64,000 nt of DNA, taken from Pseudomonadales bacterium. GTDB taxonomy: Bacteria > Pseudomonadota > Gammaproteobacteria > Pseudomonadales > Azotimanducaceae. A program made the translations under genes and the position numbers. The stretch is from assembly GCA_019634925.1 (NCBI GenBank), contig JAHCAL010000001.1, forward strand, positions 620,001 to 684,000, in the 5' to 3' direction. How positions within the stretch are numbered: position 1 is the stretch's first letter; the number at the start of each line of letters is the position of its first letter. The notes beneath the pieces are model-generated. The model searched no databases and was not told the DNA's origin. It was given only the letters and a program-made list of their open reading frames with translations. Positions 60,403-64,000 of this stretch are shown here, one piece after another.

Positions 60403-61386
60403 TCAGTGGAGTTGGCGGAGAAACTCGAGCAGCAGCGCATTGGTAGCCTCCGGCCGCTCCTGCTGGGTCCAGTGTCCGCAGCCGGGCAGGATTTCGCATC
60501 GCGTGAGCCGCGGCAGGGTCTCGGCAAACCGGTCGATGGCGGGTCGGCCCCAGATGGTCGGGCCGTCACGGTCGCCGCCGATGAAGAGCGCAGGGATTTC
60601 GATGGGCCGATCGGCGAATGCCGCGAGGTCTTCCCAGTCCCGGTCCACGTTGCGGTACCGGCAGAGCGGGCCGAAGAACCCCGAGTATTCGAACTCGCGT
60701 GTATAGGTGTCGAGGTCCTGGTTGGTGAGCCAGGCCGGCATCGATTCGGGGAACACGAACTGGTCCTTCAACTGTTTGCCGCGCGGCACGATCGAGATGT
60801 TCGGGCCGTTGACCACGTCGCCGGAGGCGCACCAGTAGAAACCGAGCAGCCAGCGGCGCACGTCCTGTTCGATTTCCGCCTCTGCACGTCCCGGTTCCTG
60901 GAAGTACTCGACGTAGAACTCGTTTTCGCCGGCCATGGCGCGCATGCGCGCGAGCGGGCGCTGGCCGCGGCTCGGCGGCGAGTAGGGCACCGAGAGCCCT
61001 GCAACGCCGCGCAGCAGATCCGGACGCAGCAGCGCGGTATTCCAGGCGATCGGCGCGCCCCAGTCGTGTCCGACCAGGGTCACGTCGTCGCTGCCGAGTG
61101 CCGCGATGACGCCAACGACGTCGCTGACCATGCGCACCATGCGGTATTCGTCGACCGCGCGGGGTTTGGCCGAACGCCCGTAGCCGCGCACGTCCATCGC
61201 GACCGCCCGGTAGCCCGCGGCGGCAAGTGCCGGCAGCTGGTGGCGCCAGGAATACCAGGATTCCGGGAAGCCGTGCACCATGAGCACCACCGGTCCCGTG
61301 CCGCACTCGACCCAGTGGATGCGCGCGCCGCCGACGTCCGTGGTGCGGTGGGTGAGCGGGAAATCGCCGGAATTCGATACGGTCAT
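60403..61386 (-). CDS. Epoxide hydrolase-like alpha/beta hydrolase
   Basis: A 327-aa soluble alpha/beta hydrolase. The oxyanion loop is HGFPESWYSWRHQ (38-50), the nucleophile is Asp108 in VGHDWGAP, the acid probably lies in FIGGDRDGPT, and the base His is in PGCGHWTQQE. The WYSW and DWG motifs distinguish epoxide hydrolases from esterases and haloalkane dehalogenases. Opens epoxides to diols through an ester intermediate. Divergent from an SDR, which may act on the resulting diol. Confidence 0.9.
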   Translation of the reverse strand: MTVSNSGDFPLTHRTTDVGGARIHWVECGTGPVVLMVHGFPESWYSWRHQLPALAAAGYRAVAMDVRGYGRSAKPRAVDEYRMVRMVSDVVGVIAALGSDDVTLVGHDWGAPIAWNTALLRPDLLRGVAGLSVPYSPPSRGQRPLARMRAMAGENEFYVEYFQEPGRAEAEIEQDVRRWLLGFYWCASGDVVNGPNISIVPRGKQLKDQFVFPESMPAWLTNQDLDTYTREFEYSGFFGPLCRYRNVDRDWEDLAAFADRPIEIPALFIGGDRDGPTIWGRPAIDRFAETLPRLTRCEILPGCGHWTQQERPEATNALLLEFLRQLH

Positions 61387-61514
61387 GGAGAGGACTCCTG
61401 CGTGGATCGGGGCGGTTGGCTGCCGCGGCAGCGGTGGATTATGCACCAGGGTCCGTGGTTTGCCTGCGGGTCCGCCGCTCGGCCACAATCGGGCATCAAC
61501 GGGGAGTCGCGGTC

Positions 61515-62351
61515 ATGTCCAACCACGTCGCCGACAAGGTCATCATCGTCACCGGCGCGGCCGGCGGATTCGGCCGGCTGGTGAGTCGCAAGACCGCGGC
61601 CATGGGCGCACATCTCGTGTGTGCGGACATCGATGCGTCGGGACTCGACGAAACCCGCGCGATCATCGAGTCCAGCGGCGGGTCCGTCGCGACAAGGGTG
61701 ACCGACGTGACCGGGCTTGCGGACATGCAGGCCCTGGCGGCCACGGCGCTCGAGCGGTTCGGCCGCATCGACGTGCTGGTGAACAACGCGGGGACCATGC
61801 CGCTCGCGTTCTATGCGGACCACGCCCGCGCGGCCGATGCCTGGGCGCGGTGCATCGACATCAACATCAAGGGCGTGCTGTACGGCATGCTGGCCGTGCA
61901 CGATCAGATGATCGCGCAGGGCCGCGGGCACATCGTCAACCTGTCGTCGATCTACGGTAACTTCCCGGTGGTCGGCGCCGGCGTGTACGGCGCGACCAAG
62001 GCGGCGGTCAACATGCTGTCGGAAGCGCTGCGCATGGAATCCCAGGGGAAGATCAAGGTCACCATCGTCAAGCCGACTGGGGTGCCGGCGACCAATCTCG
62101 CCACGGGCATCATCAATCCGGCAGCGATCGTCGGTATTCTCGGCCACAACGCCGCGAGCTACGGACTCAAGATGCAGGCGCTGCAGGCGGGGCAGTTGCC
62201 CGCGCAGGATCTCGATCCGGACAGCATCAGCTACGTCGCGCTCGCGCCGGAATACCTGGCCGATCAGATCGTCTACGCGATCGACCAGCCGTGGGGTGTG
62301 TCGATCGGGGACATCACGGTACGCGCCTCTGGCGACGGCTACATGCTATGA
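61515..62351 (+). CDS. Short-chain dehydrogenase/reductase
   Basis: A 278-aa classical SDR: TGAAGGFG (13-20), NNAGTMP (90-96), Ser144/Ser145 (NLSSIYGN), Tyr158 and Lys162 (VYGATKAAV). NAD(P)-dependent alcohol or ketone oxidoreductase. Divergent from the epoxide hydrolase; that proximity suggests oxidation of a diol or alcohol intermediate. The C-terminal segment (PAEYLADQ-like SYVALAPEYLADQIVYAID) is typical of 3-oxoacyl-type SDRs. Confidence 0.92.
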   Translation: MSNHVADKVIIVTGAAGGFGRLVSRKTAAMGAHLVCADIDASGLDETRAIIESSGGSVATRVTDVTGLADMQALAATALERFGRIDVLVNNAGTMPLAFYADHARAADAWARCIDINIKGVLYGMLAVHDQMIAQGRGHIVNLSSIYGNFPVVGAGVYGATKAAVNMLSEALRMESQGKIKVTIVKPTGVPATNLATGIINPAAIVGILGHNAASYGLKMQALQAGQLPAQDLDPDSISYVALAPEYLADQIVYAIDQPWGVSIGDITVRASGDGYML

Positions 62352-62354
62352 CGT

Positions 62355-62397
62355 TGACTCCGACCCCAACCTTGCCAACCTTGACTCCGACCCCAAT
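62355..62397. repeat. Paired 16-bp direct repeat
   Basis: TTGACTCCGACCCCAA at 62355-62370 and again at 62382-62397, 27 bp apart, directly after the SDR stop. The reverse complement (TTGGGGTCGGAGTCAA) resembles GGGGTC-type intergenic repeat elements that I recall from other proteobacteria; no transposase is present. Confidence 0.6.
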
Positions 62398-62417
62398 CTG
62401 TCCGCGGGGCGTGGCGG

Positions 62418-62981
62418 TCAGCGCGCGAACGGCAGGATGCGTCGCAGCGCGTCGTCGCGGCGGATGTAGTGGTGGTAGAGGCCTGCGGCGGCGTGCAGGC
62501 CGATGAGCCAGTAGCCGACCGACGCGATGGTCTCGTGCAGCTCTTCGACCGTCTCTGCGAGCGTCTCGTTCGCCCCGACCAGCGCGGGCAGATCGGTGAA
62601 CCAGAACGGAATGGTGGCGCCGCTCGCGCTCAGGATCAGCCAGCCCGCGAGCGGCATCACGATCATGAACGCGTATAGCACGAGGTGCAGCAGTCGTGCG
62701 CCGAGCGCCTGCCAGGCCGGCAGCGGCGGGTTGATGGCCGGACGTGGACCGATCAGGCGCGCGAGCAGGCGTATCCACACCAGTGCGAAGACCGTGAGCC
62801 CGAGCGTGAAGTGCCAGGCCTTGAGTGCCTCGCGCGGATCGCTGCCGCGCGGGTAGAACTCGCGCAGCTCCATGCATGCGTAGACGGCGATGATCAGGAG
62901 CAGCATCAGCCAGTGCAGGGCGATGGTCAGACGACTGTAGCGCTCGGATGCATCGTGCCCGTTCAAGTCTGGTTTCCTCAT
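62418..62981 (-). CDS. Cytochrome b561
   Basis: A 187-aa inner-membrane cytochrome: four hydrophobic helices with His residues at heme-ligand positions (ALHWLMLLLIIAVYACMELR, LKAWHFTLGLTVFALVW, LLHLVLYAFMIVMPLAGWLI, YWLIGLHAAAGLYHHYIRR). It transfers electrons between ubiquinol or periplasmic donors and acceptors such as superoxide, as in CybB. Starting at MRKPDLNG fits the first helix; the upstream frame is not membrane-like. Confidence 0.9.
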   Translation of the reverse strand: MRKPDLNGHDASERYSRLTIALHWLMLLLIIAVYACMELREFYPRGSDPREALKAWHFTLGLTVFALVWIRLLARLIGPRPAINPPLPAWQALGARLLHLVLYAFMIVMPLAGWLILSASGATIPFWFTDLPALVGANETLAETVEELHETIASVGYWLIGLHAAAGLYHHYIRRDDALRRILPFAR

Positions 62982-63084
62982 TGGTAGGGTTCGGCGCGCG
63001 CGTCCGCTGTTCGAGCGGCGCGGGCAGTCTACTGCCGCGTGTACGAGCGGTGCTAGGCTGTACTTCCACCTAACCGGAGCGACC

Positions 63085-63906
63085 ATGAACTACACGCGCC
63101 TCACTCTCGACATCGAGCACCATGTCGCGCACCTCGAGCTCTCGCGCGGCGAGGAATACAACCGCATGCCGCCGGCCTTCTGGGAGGAGTTCCCTGCCGC
63201 CCTGGAAGCGGTCGACCGGCGCGGCGACGTGCGGGCCCTTGTGATCTCGTCGAGCGGCAAACATTTCAGCGCGGGCATGGACGTCTCCGCGTTCACGGGC
63301 ACGCGCGCCCAGGACTGGGACCGGGGCCGCGCGGGCGAGATCGCGCGGCGCCACCTCGATCGGCTGCAGGGCGTGTTCACGCGCCTCGAGACCTTGCGGA
63401 TGCCCGTGCTGGCCGCCATCCAGGGCGGTTGCGTGGGCGGCGGCGTCGATCTGGTGGCAGCCTGCGACGCGCGGTACTGCACGCGCGACGCGTTCTTCTG
63501 CATCCAGGAGATCAACATCGGCCTCGCGGCCGACGTCGGCACGCTGCAGCGGCTGCCGCGGCTCATCCCGGACGGACTCATGCGCGAGCTGGCGTACACC
63601 GGGCGCCGCATGGCTGCCGACGAGGCGCTGGCGCGCGGCCTGGTAAATGCGGTGTTCGACGATCAGGTCGCGCTGGTCGCGCACGTCATGGACCTCGCGC
63701 GGGAAATCGCGCGCAAGTCGCCGCTCGCGGTGATGAGCACCAAGCACCTGCTCAACTACGGGCGTGACCACAGCGTGGCGGATACGCTCGCCTACCAGCA
63801 GGTCTGGATGGGCGCGCTCGGCCAGGGCGAGGAGATCGCTACCTACTTCAGGGCCAAGGCGGCCGGCACGGAGCCCGAGTTTCGCGATCTGCCGCCACTC
63901 GATTGA
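63085..63906 (+). CDS. Delta3,5-delta2,4-dienoyl-CoA isomerase (ECH1-like)
   Basis: A 273-aa crotonase. It has FSAGMDVSAF and GGCVGGGVDLVAACDARYCT for the CoA site. The catalytic acids are Asp122, Glu142 and Asp150; these lie 54 positions before D176, E196 and D204 of rat ECH1, and the surrounding EINIGLAADVGTLQRLP is nearly identical to that enzyme. ECH1 moves double bonds during beta-oxidation of unsaturated fatty acyl-CoAs, so a general enoyl-CoA hydratase label would be less exact. Ribosome site is weak; alone on the plus strand at the window's end. Confidence 0.88.
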   Translation: MNYTRLTLDIEHHVAHLELSRGEEYNRMPPAFWEEFPAALEAVDRRGDVRALVISSSGKHFSAGMDVSAFTGTRAQDWDRGRAGEIARRHLDRLQGVFTRLETLRMPVLAAIQGGCVGGGVDLVAACDARYCTRDAFFCIQEINIGLAADVGTLQRLPRLIPDGLMRELAYTGRRMAADEALARGLVNAVFDDQVALVAHVMDLAREIARKSPLAVMSTKHLLNYGRDHSVADTLAYQQVWMGALGQGEEIATYFRAKAAGTEPEFRDLPPLD

Positions 63907-64000
63907 CGGCCGAGCAGCCGGCCTTCGCGCGTGCCGCGACCGCTGCTGGCGCTGCCTGCACGATTTATCGCGGCCAGGTACTTCCCGAAGGCTCCGCAAT
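63907..64000. other. End of window
   Basis: Ninety-four bases after the isomerase stop with a possible GGCCG-N6-CGGCC hairpin near 63913-63928; no gene was identified before the window ends. Confidence 0.4.

Overview
This window is high-GC, gene-dense chromosomal DNA. It most resembles a free-living proteobacterium, probably a gammaproteobacterium, with a catabolic lifestyle. The evidence is OmpA/Blc/LemA-type lipoproteins, a TonB-dependent receptor, TrkH, cytochrome b561, and many oxidative enzymes: two P450s plus one P450 remnant, a Rieske oxygenase, two Baeyer-Villiger monooxygenases, three luciferase-like monooxygenases, four SDRs, an epoxide hydrolase and a dienoyl-CoA isomerase. This repertoire suggests degradation of hydrophobic cyclic compounds (terpenoids, steroids or polycyclics). 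The taxon is inferred only. No rRNA, tRNA, CRISPR array, intact transposase or phage gene was seen.

Layout. 1-3.5 kb: lipoprotein, secreted unknown protein, Rieske oxygenase. 3.5-13.4 kb: a distinctive cassette bracketed by two near-identical 140-bp direct copies of a P450 3' end. It holds a PPDK-like ATP-grasp/phosphohistidine protein without the pyruvate barrel, a TonB receptor, a divergent TetR regulator, an amidohydrolase, a CrtC/AttH-like protein and a second phosphohistidine protein resembling the back half of rifampin phosphotransferase. Three related AGTAA/TTACT operator-like sites lie in its promoters. 13.2-24.3 kb: intact P450, alpha/beta hydrolase, envelope proteins, secreted zinc peptidase, CadC-like TPR regulator, a degenerate globin-like protein with a tiny membrane partner, TrkH, aldehyde dehydrogenase and a luciferase-like enzyme. 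24.4-31.8 kb: four translationally coupled genes of the transglutaminase/ATP-grasp/alpha-E system. 31.9-33.9 kb: LemA and two TPM-domain proteins. 34.0-36.6 kb: ALDH7-type dehydrogenase and a saccharopine-dehydrogenase-like enzyme (lysine/aminoadipate metabolism). 36.9-43.3 kb: two same-length (648 aa) HAPMO-like Baeyer-Villiger enzymes around an SDR, then HIT and M55 peptidase genes. 43.4-50.3 kb: luciferase-like enzymes, HAD phosphatase, decayed toxin-antitoxin pair, OmpA lipoprotein, an SDR without catalytic residues, cyclophilin and a 49-aa coiled-coil protein. 50.4-53.2 kb: MscS and two MgtE-type proteins. 53.4-64 kb: MOSC protein, DEAD-box helicase, second P450, arylamine N-acetyltransferase homologue, lipocalin, AhpD-like/HxlR divergent pair with paired operators, epoxide hydrolase, SDR, cytochrome b561 and an ECH1-type dienoyl-CoA isomerase.

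The most promising undescribed system is the 3.9-13.1 kb cassette. Its two phosphohistidine proteins together carry the parts of one dikinase-type phosphotransferase (ATP-grasp, acceptor-binding region, swivelling histidine domains), next to an uptake receptor and hydrolytic enzymes and apparently under one TetR regulator. The working model is import of a hydrophobic hydroxylated compound followed by ATP-dependent phosphorylation, by analogy with phenylphosphate synthase and rifampin phosphotransferase. The substrate cannot be read from sequence.
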